Both the position numbers and the translations under genes were made by a program. The notes beneath the pieces were generated by a model. The model was not told the origin of the DNA, searched no databases, and saw only the letters and a list, made by a program, of their open reading frames with translations. A DNA stretch of 30,781 nt from ZC4RG30 sp039917615 (GTDB lineage Bacteria; Pseudomonadota; Gammaproteobacteria; Steroidobacterales; Steroidobacteraceae). Shown here in pieces: positions 1-7,156 of the stretch (position 1 is its first letter; each line of letters begins with the position of its first letter). The stretch lies in NCBI GenBank assembly GCA_039917615.1, contig JBDSJD010000057.1, forward strand, positions 1 to 30,781. Direction: 5' to 3'.

Positions 1-87
1 GCGCGTCCCGGGAACTGACAGGGACCATGCAAGCTACGCCGACAGTCGTCAGCTCCAGCAAGCACAATTGCGTGCATTCTGGCAGAT

Positions 88-162
88 ATGTCCCCGGTTG
101 CCCGCAAGCCGGACCTGGTGGAACAGGCCCTGATCAACCTGCTTCGCAATGCGGCCTGCAGC
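88..162 (+). pseudogene. Histidine-kinase N-box-like fragment (remnant)
   Basis: Translation from 88 gives a short run containing DLVEQALINLLRNA. This is the hallmark of the N-box of HATPase_c domains in NtrB/PAS-type sensor histidine kinases, where Asn binds Mg-ATP. The motif is normally followed by an acidic or Ala-rich helix and the G boxes. Here the frame continues into unrelated sequence and stops near 279, and no H-box or G-box is visible on either side. An in-frame stop lies upstream near 16. I read this as a decayed piece of a kinase gene left beside the toxin-antitoxin modules. A chance match is possible because only about 15 residues are recognisable. The rest of 1-275 holds the toxin-antitoxin control region and no other gene I can support. 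Confidence 0.4.
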
Positions 163-230
163 CAATCCCGCAGGCATTTTCGCCAAATCCGCCACGATTT
201 GCGGATTGCGCATACGCAGACCAATCATTA

Positions 231-252
231 TTGTACAACATATCTGTACATA
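231..252. promoter_or_regulatory. Twin TGTACA operator of the first toxin-antitoxin module
   Basis: Two palindromic TGTACA hexamers lie at 232-237 and 245-250, with centres 13 bp apart. The first extends to the 8-bp palindrome TTGTACAA. They end 25 bp before the antitoxin ATG at 276. Established knowledge: the E. coli YefM-YoeB (Phd/YefM family) operator is built from paired TGTACA-core palindromes about one helical turn apart, bound by the antitoxin and toxin-antitoxin complex. The match in family, position and motif supports autoregulation of this module. The exact promoter -10/-35 was not resolved; the AT-rich stretch around 240-256 is the likely core. Confidence 0.6.
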
Positions 253-275
253 TTTTCCGCGGGATCGCCAGAACC

Positions 276-515
276 ATGACCACCACCAGCGTCAGCCTGC
301 TCCGCCAGAAGCTTCAGACCTACCTTGCGCTTGCGGCAGCAGGGCAGCGGATCAGGGTCACGGCACATGGCCGACCGGTCGCCGACATCATTCCCCCCGC
401 CAGCGAGCCGGACGCGGCGGAGACTGCGCGCAAGCGTCTGCGCGGCAGCGTTGTTGAGTTCAGCGATCCCATCAGTCCGGCAATGGATCCGGACGACTGG
501 AACATGAGCCGTTGA
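276..515 (+). CDS. Phd/YefM-family antitoxin
   Basis: This 79-residue protein has the Phd/YefM layout. An N-terminal DNA-binding half starts MTTTSVSLLRQKL and carries the usual G(Q)RIRVTAHGRPVADIIP strand pattern. A charged C-terminal half ends in an acidic DPDDW-type tail of the kind that wraps the toxin. It should neutralise the PIN-domain toxin encoded immediately downstream and repress its own promoter through the TGTACA boxes upstream. The start at 276 is chosen because it fits the family N-terminus exactly; the same frame is open upstream to 27, but that stretch is not antitoxin-like. Its stop codon overlaps the toxin start (TTGA, 512-515), so the pair is translationally coupled. The family call is confident; the DNA target is inferred. 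Confidence 0.85.
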   Translation: MTTTSVSLLRQKLQTYLALAAAGQRIRVTAHGRPVADIIPPASEPDAAETARKRLRGSVVEFSDPISPAMDPDDWNMSR

Positions 516-907
516 TCCTGCTCGACACCCATGCCCTGGTCTGGTGGCTCGACGGCAGCAGGAAGTTGCCTGCCAGAACACGGCGTTCCTGCCAGCAGGC
601 AGCGCGCAAGCGCGAACTGGCCACCTCTGCCGCCAGCATTCTGGAAGTCGCCACACTGGTCCGGCGTAACCGCCTGCGCTTCAGCATGTCGTTCGAAGAA
701 TGGCTGGCCGAAGTGAAGGTGCTGCCTGAATTGACCATCGCCGCCGTCACTGCCGACATTGCGGCAGTGGCCGGTTCGTATGGCGACTCTGTGCACGGCG
801 ATCCGGCGGATCGCCTGATCATTGCTACGGCACAACTATCCGACGCCACGCTGGTTACAGGCGACACCGCGATTCGCAGCATGAAACTGGTGCGGACAAT
901 CTGGTAA
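512..907 (+). CDS. PIN-domain toxin (VapC-like ribonuclease)
   Basis: This 131-residue PIN-domain protein is the toxin partner of the preceding Phd-type antitoxin. Visible signature parts are the N-terminal LLDTHALVWW with Asp5, an ILEVATL helix with Glu45, the DPADRLIIATA segment with Asp97/Asp100, and the LVTGD motif with Asp118. Together they form the usual acidic Mg2+ site for RNA cleavage. PIN toxins of this class typically cut tRNA or rRNA; the target here cannot be read from sequence. The start is a TTG overlapping the antitoxin stop, the only start that preserves the family N-terminus. All catalytic acids are present and the length is normal, so the toxin appears intact. Confidence 0.87.
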   Translation: MILLDTHALVWWLDGSRKLPARTRRSCQQAARKRELATSAASILEVATLVRRNRLRFSMSFEEWLAEVKVLPELTIAAVTADIAAVAGSYGDSVHGDPADRLIIATAQLSDATLVTGDTAIRSMKLVRTIW

Positions 908-925
908 CTGCCGGCGTGATGCAAC

Positions 926-954
926 TTGACTGCGGAAAGGAATTTCCTTACCGT
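926..954 (+). promoter_or_regulatory. Candidate promoter and operator of the second toxin-antitoxin module
   Basis: A TTGACT -35-like hexamer (926-931) is followed after 17 bp by TACCGT (949-954), a weak -10. Between them sits a perfect inverted repeat AAGGAA-T-TTCCTT at 937-949. The predicted transcript would begin at or very near the ATG at 961, so the message may be leaderless. A repeat overlapping the spacer suits autorepression by the AbrB-type antitoxin. This is inference from position and symmetry. Confidence 0.35.
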
Positions 955-960
955 CGCCCG

Positions 961-1179
961 ATGATAGTCAGCAAGCTCACGAGCAAGGCACAAACCACCA
1001 TTCCGCAGCCGGTTCGCAACGCGCTGCAGCTGCGAGAAGGCGACGAGCTGGCGTATCAAATCGAGGGAAACAGGGTGATTTTGACGCGTGCCAGCAAGGC
1101 TGGCGTCACTGATGATCCGTTCCTGACTTTCGAGGAATGGAAGAGCGAAGCGGATCGCACAGCCTATGGCAAGCTTTGA
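961..1179 (+). CDS. AbrB/SpoVT-type antitoxin
   Basis: This 72-residue swapped-hairpin AbrB-fold DNA-binding protein begins MIVSKLTSKAQTTIPQPVR, the standard opening of AbrB/MazE-like antitoxins. A REGDELAYQIEGNRVIL strand pair follows. The C-terminal third is acidic and helical (around FEEWKSE) and is the likely toxin-binding tail. ATG 961 is preferred over the in-frame GTG 916 because homologous domains start right at this position. Its 3' end overlaps the downstream MazF-like toxin by 14 bases, which marks them as one operon. It lies 53 bp after the first toxin-antitoxin module on the same strand, so read-through from that promoter is possible. Role: neutralise the toxin and repress transcription. 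Confidence 0.85.
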   Translation: MIVSKLTSKAQTTIPQPVRNALQLREGDELAYQIEGNRVILTRASKAGVTDDPFLTFEEWKSEADRTAYGKL

Positions 1180-1504
1180 GCAGGGCGATGTAATCAAGGT
1201 CCCTTTCCCCTATACCGACCGATCCATGCGCCAGTTTCGGCCGGCGCTTGTCGTCTCCATTCCGGAGGTCGAGCGTAGACATGGACTGCTGTGGGTCGTG
1301 ATGATCACGAGCGCACAGAACAGGGGCTGGCCCGATGACCTCTCCATCCCCCGGCTTGCAGAAGCGGGCCTGCCTGTGGCATCGGTGATTCGTCCTGCCA
1401 AGATCGCAACCATCGACGCTGCGCAGGCCACGCGCTTGGGTCGAATACCATCTGAACTGCGTGCGCGGGTGCTGCGTCGCGTCGGCGGGATGATCGGGAC
1501 ATAA
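1166..1504 (+). CDS. MazF/PemK-family toxin (endoribonuclease)
   Basis: This 112-residue protein has the MazF/PemK/CcdB-like barrel signature. EQGDVIKVPFPYTD near the start is the usual GDV-x-x-x-PFP-x-TD motif, followed by RPALVVS around residues 25-31. Later strands contain VMITSAQNRGW and SVIRPAKIATID, where conserved Arg and Thr/Ser residues normally contribute to catalysis. Members cleave mRNA, and sometimes rRNA or tRNA, at short sequences. The start overlaps the AbrB-type antitoxin by 14 bases, so the toxin is translated only together with its antidote. The family assignment is confident; cleavage specificity is unknown. The 93 bp that follow, up to the convergent patatin gene, contain nothing I can call. 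Confidence 0.87.
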   Translation: MASFEQGDVIKVPFPYTDRSMRQFRPALVVSIPEVERRHGLLWVVMITSAQNRGWPDDLSIPRLAEAGLPVASVIRPAKIATIDAAQATRLGRIPSELRARVLRRVGGMIGT

Positions 1505-1597
1505 GCGGAGCTGTCGGACGTCAGACGGCGGGAACAAGTCCCACTGGGCGTGCCGAGACGATGGTGTTGTGCAGCAGCATGCATGGTGCAGCCATGA

Positions 1598-2746
1598 CTA
1601 CGCTGCAGTCAGCAGATTCACGATCTCCTCGCCCTGCGCCATCGCATCGCGATAGCCCAGCGCGATCAGTTCCTGCGTGTAGCCACTTTCGAACATCAGA
1701 TAACTTGCCAGCTGTGCGCCGGCCTGGTCACCCGCACCCATCACGCGCAGCAGCGCCTTGAGGCTTGCCGGCAGGCTCTCCAGGTGGCGCATGGCGATGC
1801 GGCGTGGATCTTCGGTGGGCGTCAGGAACACCACGCTTTCGACCAGGCGCGCGGCCGGCATCAATTGCGGTGCGACCCGCAGGATCTCGTTCACGCGATC
1901 GATCTGCTCCAGGTCGGAATAGATCTGGTCCGAGAACAGGTTGTCGAGCGCATAGCCGAACAGCTGGCCGGCGGTCGGCTCCGCCTGGGGCGCGGAGCGG
2001 CGCGTCGACACGCCGCCGCCACCGCTGCTGCGCATGCCCACCACCAGCAGACGATTGGCCCCCAGGTGCAAGGCTGGACTCAGAGGCGCCAGCTGCCGCA
2101 TCGCGCCGTCGCCGTAGTAGTCATCACCGATTTTTTCGGGCGGAAAAAGCAGCGGCACCGACATGCTCGCCATGAGGTGCTCGAGGGTGAACTCGGTGCG
2201 CCGGCCCACGTGATTGCGGCGGCTCCATTCGCCAATGCCGGCGCGCGCCTGGAAGAACGCCACCGAGCGCGCGGTGCCATAAGCAGTGGCGCACAAGGCC
2301 AATGCATCAATGTGCCCGGCTTCGATATTGCCCGCCAGGCGCGTGAAGTCCACTTCGCGCGCCATCATGGCGCGCAGCGGTGAATTGTCGAAAAGCGAAC
2401 GCGGTGCCCGCAGCAGCATCCCGCCGGACAGCAGCGACACCACCCAGTGCAGGCCGGCGCCGAGCATCTGTCGGCGACCGGTACGAAACACGTGCGGGAC
2501 ATGGAAGTTGGCCCAGGTCTCCTCGATGGCGGCAATGGCTTCGCGCCACTGATCGGCCCGTGTCCCCAGCACGCTGGCTGTCACCGCACCTCCGGAGGTG
2601 CCCACCACTACGCGAAATGGATTTGGCTGCTCCGGCAATAGCTGAGAGATGGCCTTCAACACGCCCACCTGGTAGGCCGAGCGTGCGCCGCCACCAGTCA
2701 AAACCAGTGCAGGAACCGCAGGAGTCGATGGTAGGTCCGAAGGCAT
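1598..2746 (-). CDS. Patatin-like phospholipase
   Basis: This 382-residue patatin-domain hydrolase should deacylate phospholipids or other lipids with a Ser-Asp dyad. The Gly-rich oxyanion loop TGGGARSAYQ (17-26) opens the domain, the nucleophile Ser51 lies in GTSGGA, and Asp213 lies in GDGAMRQ. The rest is a long helical C-terminal region with no further recognised domain. No signal peptide is visible, so it is probably cytoplasmic or membrane-associated. ATG 2746 is favoured because the catalytic domain begins only 15 residues later. It is divergent from the peroxiredoxin gene across about 60 bp that must hold both promoters. Substrate is unknown. Confidence 0.88.
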   Translation of the reverse strand: MPSDLPSTPAVPALVLTGGGARSAYQVGVLKAISQLLPEQPNPFRVVVGTSGGAVTASVLGTRADQWREAIAAIEETWANFHVPHVFRTGRRQMLGAGLHWVVSLLSGGMLLRAPRSLFDNSPLRAMMAREVDFTRLAGNIEAGHIDALALCATAYGTARSVAFFQARAGIGEWSRRNHVGRRTEFTLEHLMASMSVPLLFPPEKIGDDYYGDGAMRQLAPLSPALHLGANRLLVVGMRSSGGGGVSTRRSAPQAEPTAGQLFGYALDNLFSDQIYSDLEQIDRVNEILRVAPQLMPAARLVESVVFLTPTEDPRRIAMRHLESLPASLKALLRVMGAGDQAGAQLASYLMFESGYTQELIALGYRDAMAQGEEIVNLLTAA

Positions 2747-2806
2747 GGGTCTATCATTATCGTTTGCGATTCCCCTTCAGGGGTGCTTTTGTTCCAGGAG
2801 TTAGAC

Positions 2807-3448
2807 ATGCGCTCACAATCCATCCGTCTCAAACCCATTCATGCCGTGCTGGCCTTTGCATTGCTGGCCCTGATAGCACTGGCGGTTTCAGCTGCCGCAC
2901 CGACGCCTGTGGAGGGCAACATGTCTAAACCGGAAGCCGGCGCAGTAGCGCCACAATTCTCGCTGGTCGATCAGAACGGCAAGACCCACAAGCTGGCCGA
3001 CTACAAGGGCAAATGGGTGGTGGTTTACTTCTATCCGAAGGATCAGACCCCGGGCTGCACCACGCAGGCCTGCTCGTTCACCGAAAACGTGTTTGCCTTC
3101 CGCAAGGCTGGCGCACAGATCCTCGGCATCAGCGTGGATGACGAGAAGTCACACAAGGCCTTCGAGGCTGCGCTCGCCAAGGACGCAAGGATCTCAGGCG
3201 ACAACCAGAAATCGATTGTGGAGCATGGCCTGCCCTTCCCGCTGCTGGCCGATGCGACCTTCGCAACCGCAAAGAGCTATGGGGTGCTGACGCAACGTGG
3301 CGCAGCGATGATGGCTACCCGCGACACCTTCCTGATCAGTCCGGACGGCAAGGTGGCAAAGCACTACGACGTCACGCCGGACAAGCTCCCCGGGCATTCC
3401 GCGGAGCTGCTGGCCGACATCGAGGCATTCAAGGCCAAGAAAGGCTAA
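2807..3448 (+). CDS. Exported PrxQ/BCP-type peroxiredoxin
   Basis: This 213-residue thiol peroxidase of the BCP/PrxQ group reduces H2O2 and organic hydroperoxides. The active-site motif TPGCTTQAC places the peroxidatic Cys84 and resolving Cys89 five residues apart, the classic PrxQ spacing. Arg172 in TRDTFLI is the conserved active-site Arg. Residues 1-31 form a basic n-region plus a hydrophobic helix ending in small residues, a signal peptide or anchor that should place the enzyme in the periplasm. ATG 2807 has AGGAG six bases upstream. An internal in-frame ATG at 2921 (residue 39) is preceded by GGAGG at a 5-base spacing and would yield a 175-residue cytoplasmic form of normal PrxQ length. 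Both products are plausible. Confidence 0.9.
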   Translation: MRSQSIRLKPIHAVLAFALLALIALAVSAAAPTPVEGNMSKPEAGAVAPQFSLVDQNGKTHKLADYKGKWVVVYFYPKDQTPGCTTQACSFTENVFAFRKAGAQILGISVDDEKSHKAFEAALAKDARISGDNQKSIVEHGLPFPLLADATFATAKSYGVLTQRGAAMMATRDTFLISPDGKVAKHYDVTPDKLPGHSAELLADIEAFKAKKG

Positions 3449-3467
3449 AGCGGCCGCTACCGCAAAC

Positions 3468-3490
3468 CAGCCGCTCAACCCGAGCGGCTG
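3468..3490. terminator. Stem-loop at the convergent peroxiredoxin/pyk junction
   Basis: A perfect 9-bp stem (CAGCCGCTC with GAGCGGCTG) and 5-base loop overlaps the pyk stop codon, between two convergent genes. No U-run follows on either strand, so it is a weak bidirectional terminator or a 3'-end protecting hairpin. The 10-bp palindrome AGCGGCCGCT lies just upstream at 3449-3458. Confidence 0.35.
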
Positions 3491-4929
3491 ACCCGCAGGA
3501 TCTGCATTGAATTGGTGCCGCCCTGCACACCTGACAAGTCGCCCTTGGTCAGGATGATCTGATCACCCATATCGACCAGTCCCTGCGACAGCAGCTGGTC
3601 GAAGATCGCCTGGTAGATTTCCCCCGGGTTTGAATGGGTCACATCGAACAGCACCGGATACACGCCCCGATAGAGCGTGACGCGATTGCGGGTCACTTCC
3701 TGGCGGGTAAACGCGAAGATGGGAATGTCCGCGCGCATGCGCGACATCCACAACGGCGTCAGGCCGGATTCGGTCAGCGCCACGATGGCGCGCGGATGCA
3801 TGTGCTCGGCGGCGAACATCACGGTCTTGGCTATGGCTTCCTCGGTATTCAGGAACTGGCCCTGCGTGCGCCGCGTCCGGTGCGCAGTGCCGAGCTCGTA
3901 TTTCTCGGCGCCGATGATGACTTCGGCCATCGCCTGCACGGCCTTGACGGGGTATTTTCCGGCAGCGGTCTCGGCTGAGAGCATGACTGCGTCGGTGCCA
4001 TCGAGCACGGCATTGGCCACGTCGCTGACTTCCGCGCGCGTGGGCACGGGACTGTGGATCATGGATTCCATCATCTGCGTGGCCGTGATGACGATGCGGT
4101 TGGCTAGCTGCGCCTGCTCGATGATGGTCTTCTGCAGACCCGTCAGCGCGGCGTAGCCCATCTCGACGCCCAGGTCGCCGCGGGCCACCATGACTGCATC
4201 GGCCACGGAAAGGATGTCGCTGAGGTTGTCGATGGCTTCGTGGCGCTCGATCTTGGCCACCACATGCGCAGTACCGCGCCACTTGCGCAGTTCGGATTGC
4301 GCGCGGCGGATGTCCGCTGCATCACGGGCGAAGGACACCGCCAGGAAGTCCACGCCCATTTCCGCTGCAAGCTGAATGTATTCGAGATCCTTCTCAGTGA
4401 GCGCAGGAGCCGACAGGCCACCGCCCTGCTTGTTCAGGCCTTTGCGGTTGGAAAGTTCACCGCCGGCGCGTGTGACGCACTCGACGCGGGTACCGACCAC
4501 CGCCGTCACCTCCAGCACGATGTAGCCGTCGGCCAGCAGCAGGCAATCTCCTGCCTTCACGTCCTTGATCAGATCCTTGTAGGCGCAGCCCACTTCGCGC
4601 TCATTTCCGGCGGCCGGGTCGAGTGCGATGTCGAGCGCGAACGGCTGGTCTTCGAACAATATGACCCGGCCCTTCTCAAAGCTCTCGATGCGGATCTTGG
4701 GTCCGGACAGGTCGGCGAGAATGCCGACGGGCCGGCCGACCGCTTCCGCCGCTGCGCGGATGGCCACGATGCGGCGACGCTGCTCGTCCTTGCCACCATG
4801 CGAGAAATTGATGCGGGCCACATCCAGGCCCGAACGCATCATGTCCTCGAGCACCCCCGGATCGTCCGTTGCTGGCCCGAGGGTGGCGACGATCTTGGTG
4901 CGTCGCAGGAATGCTTCCTTGTTGATCAC
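3475..4929 (-). CDS. pyk: Pyruvate kinase (PykA type)
   Basis: This 484-residue pyruvate kinase converts phosphoenolpyruvate and ADP to pyruvate and ATP. Visible landmarks are the N-terminal RRTKIVATLGPA and ARINFSHG, the ADLSGPKIR strand, AKIERHEAI carrying the catalytic Lys/Glu, MVARGDLGVE, and the signature ITATQMMESM followed by PTRAEVSDVANAVLDGTDA. The B-domain phrase GLNKQGGGLSAPALTEKD resembles E. coli PykA rather than PykF, so AMP or sugar-phosphate activation is more likely than fructose-bisphosphate activation; that is inference. The start is a GTG whose bases overlap the pgk stop (GTGA, 4926-4929), which matches the family N-terminus and indicates translational coupling. It is the last gene of the tkt-gap-pgk-pyk operon. 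Confidence 0.95.
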   Translation of the reverse strand: MINKEAFLRRTKIVATLGPATDDPGVLEDMMRSGLDVARINFSHGGKDEQRRRIVAIRAAAEAVGRPVGILADLSGPKIRIESFEKGRVILFEDQPFALDIALDPAAGNEREVGCAYKDLIKDVKAGDCLLLADGYIVLEVTAVVGTRVECVTRAGGELSNRKGLNKQGGGLSAPALTEKDLEYIQLAAEMGVDFLAVSFARDAADIRRAQSELRKWRGTAHVVAKIERHEAIDNLSDILSVADAVMVARGDLGVEMGYAALTGLQKTIIEQAQLANRIVITATQMMESMIHSPVPTRAEVSDVANAVLDGTDAVMLSAETAAGKYPVKAVQAMAEVIIGAEKYELGTAHRTRRTQGQFLNTEEAIAKTVMFAAEHMHPRAIVALTESGLTPLWMSRMRADIPIFAFTRQEVTRNRVTLYRGVYPVLFDVTHSNPGEIYQAIFDQLLSQGLVDMGDQIILTKGDLSGVQGGTNSMQILRVSRSG

Positions 4930-6113
4930 TTTGTTTGCCTTTCCGCGCGTTCTTCTAGTACTGCTACTGCTGGCAGGCGTTTGCCTTCGACGAATTCGAG
5001 GAAGGCACCACCGCCAGTGGAAATGTAGGAAATGCCGTCTTCCACCCCGTATTTCTCGATGGCCGCGAGGGTATCGCCTCCGCCAGCGAGAGAGAAGGCC
5101 TTGCTGCTGGCAATGGCATTGGCGATGGCCTTCGTGCCTTCGCCGAACTGATCGAATTCGAAAACACCCATCGGGCCATTCCACAGGATGGTGCCCGACT
5201 CCGCGATCAGTTTTGCCAGGCGGTCGGAAGTGTCGGGGCCGATATCGAGGATCAATTCTTCCGGCTTGACGTCGTGGATGCTGCGCACATCGGCATGCGC
5301 TGTCGCGGCGAATTCGGTGGCCACCACCACATCGGTGGGCAGGGGAATGTCGGCACCGCGCTCACGCGCCCGCGTCATCAGCCTGCGGCAGGTGTCGAGC
5401 ATTTCCATTTCACACAGCGATTTGCCGACGCCCACGCCGTTGGCCGCGAGAAAGGTGTTGGCAATGCCACCGCCGACAATCAGCAGATCCACTTTTTCCA
5501 GCAGCGCTTCGAGAATGGTGAGCTTGGTGCTGACCTTGGAACCGGCGACGATGGCCACCAGTGGACGCTGCGGTTTTTCCAGCGCGCGCTCCAGTGCGGC
5601 AAGCTCTCCCACCAGCAGCGGACCGGCGCAGGCAACCGGAGCAAACCGCGCCACCCCATGCGTCGAGGCTTCGGCGCGATGCGCGGTGCCGAAGGCGTCC
5701 ATGACGAACACGTCGCACAGCGCCGCCATGCGGCGCGCGAGATCTTCACTGTCTTTCTTTTCGCCCTTGTTGAAGCGCACGTTTTCGCACAGCACCACCT
5801 GCCGCGGCTCGACCGCGACGCCATCGAGCCAGTCCTTCACCAGCGGCACGCTGATACCCAGCAGCGCTGACAAACGCGCTGCGACCGGCGCCAGTGACTG
5901 CTCCGGATCGTGCTTGCCTTCCTCGGGACGACCCAGGTGCGACATGAGCATGACGCGCGCGCCTTTCTTCAGCGCCAGCTGGATGGTGGGCAGCGAGGCA
6001 CGGATGCGCGCATCGCTGGTGACCTCGCCGTCCTTGATCGGCACATTCAGATCCTCACGGATCAGCACGCGCTTGTTCGCGAGTTCCAGCTGTGTCATCT
6101 CGAGGACTTTCAT
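4926..6113 (-). CDS. pgk: Phosphoglycerate kinase
   Basis: This 395-residue enzyme transfers phosphate between 1,3-bisphosphoglycerate and ADP. It shows REDLNVPIKDGE near residue 20, the substrate-binding SHLGRP, the FGTAHRAEAST region, the ATP-domain GGGIANTFLAANG, and the terminal GGGDTLAAIEKYG and STGGGAFLEFVEG nucleotide-binding loops. Length matches bacterial PGK (385-400). The ATG at 6113 follows the gap stop after one base, with AGTAGG immediately upstream. A second in-frame ATG at 6098 gives a slightly shorter N-terminus and cannot be excluded. The product of the preceding gene, GAPDH, is its direct substrate supplier, and pyk overlaps its 3' end. Confidence 0.95.
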   Translation of the reverse strand: MKVLEMTQLELANKRVLIREDLNVPIKDGEVTSDARIRASLPTIQLALKKGARVMLMSHLGRPEEGKHDPEQSLAPVAARLSALLGISVPLVKDWLDGVAVEPRQVVLCENVRFNKGEKKDSEDLARRMAALCDVFVMDAFGTAHRAEASTHGVARFAPVACAGPLLVGELAALERALEKPQRPLVAIVAGSKVSTKLTILEALLEKVDLLIVGGGIANTFLAANGVGVGKSLCEMEMLDTCRRLMTRARERGADIPLPTDVVVATEFAATAHADVRSIHDVKPEELILDIGPDTSDRLAKLIAESGTILWNGPMGVFEFDQFGEGTKAIANAIASSKAFSLAGGGDTLAAIEKYGVEDGISYISTGGGAFLEFVEGKRLPAVAVLEERAERQTK

Positions 6114-6114
6114 C

Positions 6115-7128
6115 CTACTTGGCCCTGCTCCAGGCCAGCGCCGTATCGAGCATGCGGTTCGAGAAACCCCACTCGTTGTCGTACCAGGAGCAGACCTTTA
6201 CCAGTGTGCCGTCGATGATCTTGGTCAGCGTGGCGTCATACGTGGAGGACGCCGGATCGTGGTTGTAGTCCACGGAAACCAGCGGCGCCTCGGTGTAGGC
6301 GAGCACACCTTTCAGGGCACCGGCGGCGGCAGCCTTCACCAGGTTGTTGATCTCGTCGACACTGGTGGCACGCTTCGGCTTGAAGGTGAGGTCTACCAGC
6401 GACACATTGATGGTCGGCACGCGGATAGCGAAGCCGTCCAGCTTGCCCTTGAGCTCCGGCAGCACGAGGCCCACTGCGGCGGCGGCGCCGGTCTTGGTGG
6501 GGATCATCGACATGGTGGCCGAACGCGCGCGGCGCAGGTCTTCGTGATAAACGTCGGTGAGCACCTGGTCGTTGGTGTAGGAATGAATCGTGGTCATGAG
6601 GCCGCTCTCGATGCCAACGGCGTCGTGCAGCACCTTCGCAAGCGGTGCCAGGCAGTTGGTGGTGCAGGATGCATTGGACACCACTGTCATCGCAGCTGTC
6701 AGGATGTTGTGGTTCACGCCATAAACCACCGTGCCATCTACGTCATTGCCACCCGGCGCGGAGATCAGCACCTTTTTTGCGCCACCGGCAAGGTGCGCAC
6801 TGGCCTTGGCCTTGCTGGTGAAGATGCCGGTGCACTCGAACACCACATCCACGCCAAGCGCTCCCCAGGGCAATTTGGAGGGGTCACGCTCGGACAGCAC
6901 CTTGATGCGGTCGCCGTTCACCACCATCGCATCGCCGTCCACTGTCACGGTGCCGTCGAACTTGCCGTGCGCCGTGTCATAGCGGGTCAGGTGCGCATTG
7001 GTGTTCGCGTTGCCCAGGTCGTTGAGGGCCACGATCTGGATCTCGCCAGTGCGCTTCGCCTCATACAGCGCGCGCAGCGTGTTGCGACCGATACGTCCGT
7101 AACCGTTGATGCCTACCTTGATCGCCAT
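6115..7128 (-). CDS. gap: Glyceraldehyde-3-phosphate dehydrogenase
   Basis: This 337-residue type I GAPDH oxidises glyceraldehyde-3-phosphate to 1,3-bisphosphoglycerate. It opens with the Rossmann motif KVGINGYGRIGRN (4-16). The catalytic Cys155 sits in SNASCTTNC, and His182 in TTIHSYTNDQ activates it. The C-terminal SWYDNEWGFSNRM is the usual signature. The ALNDLG segment after the second strand keeps the Asp that favours NAD+, but cofactor preference is not settled by this alone. The start is placed at ATG 7128 because GGAAGGA lies 5 bases upstream; the in-frame codons back to 7146 add only a few residues. It sits 28 bp after tkt and 1 bp before pgk. Confidence 0.95.
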   Translation of the reverse strand: MAIKVGINGYGRIGRNTLRALYEAKRTGEIQIVALNDLGNANTNAHLTRYDTAHGKFDGTVTVDGDAMVVNGDRIKVLSERDPSKLPWGALGVDVVFECTGIFTSKAKASAHLAGGAKKVLISAPGGNDVDGTVVYGVNHNILTAAMTVVSNASCTTNCLAPLAKVLHDAVGIESGLMTTIHSYTNDQVLTDVYHEDLRRARSATMSMIPTKTGAAAAVGLVLPELKGKLDGFAIRVPTINVSLVDLTFKPKRATSVDEINNLVKAAAAGALKGVLAYTEAPLVSVDYNHDPASSTYDATLTKIIDGTLVKVCSWYDNEWGFSNRMLDTALAWSRAK

Positions 7129-7156
7129 TGTGTCCTTCCTTTTCACGAATCCTGAT

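Noticed and set aside
4930..5184. Upstream extension of the pyruvate kinase frame
   Set aside because: It runs through the 3' end of pgk in another frame; the GTG at 4929 fits the family N-terminus and the stop/start overlap.
5188..7155. 655-codon open frame on the plus strand opposite pgk and gap
   Set aside because: It lies wholly antisense to two unmistakable glycolytic genes; its translation is low-complexity with no motif. Long antisense frames are common in GC-rich DNA.
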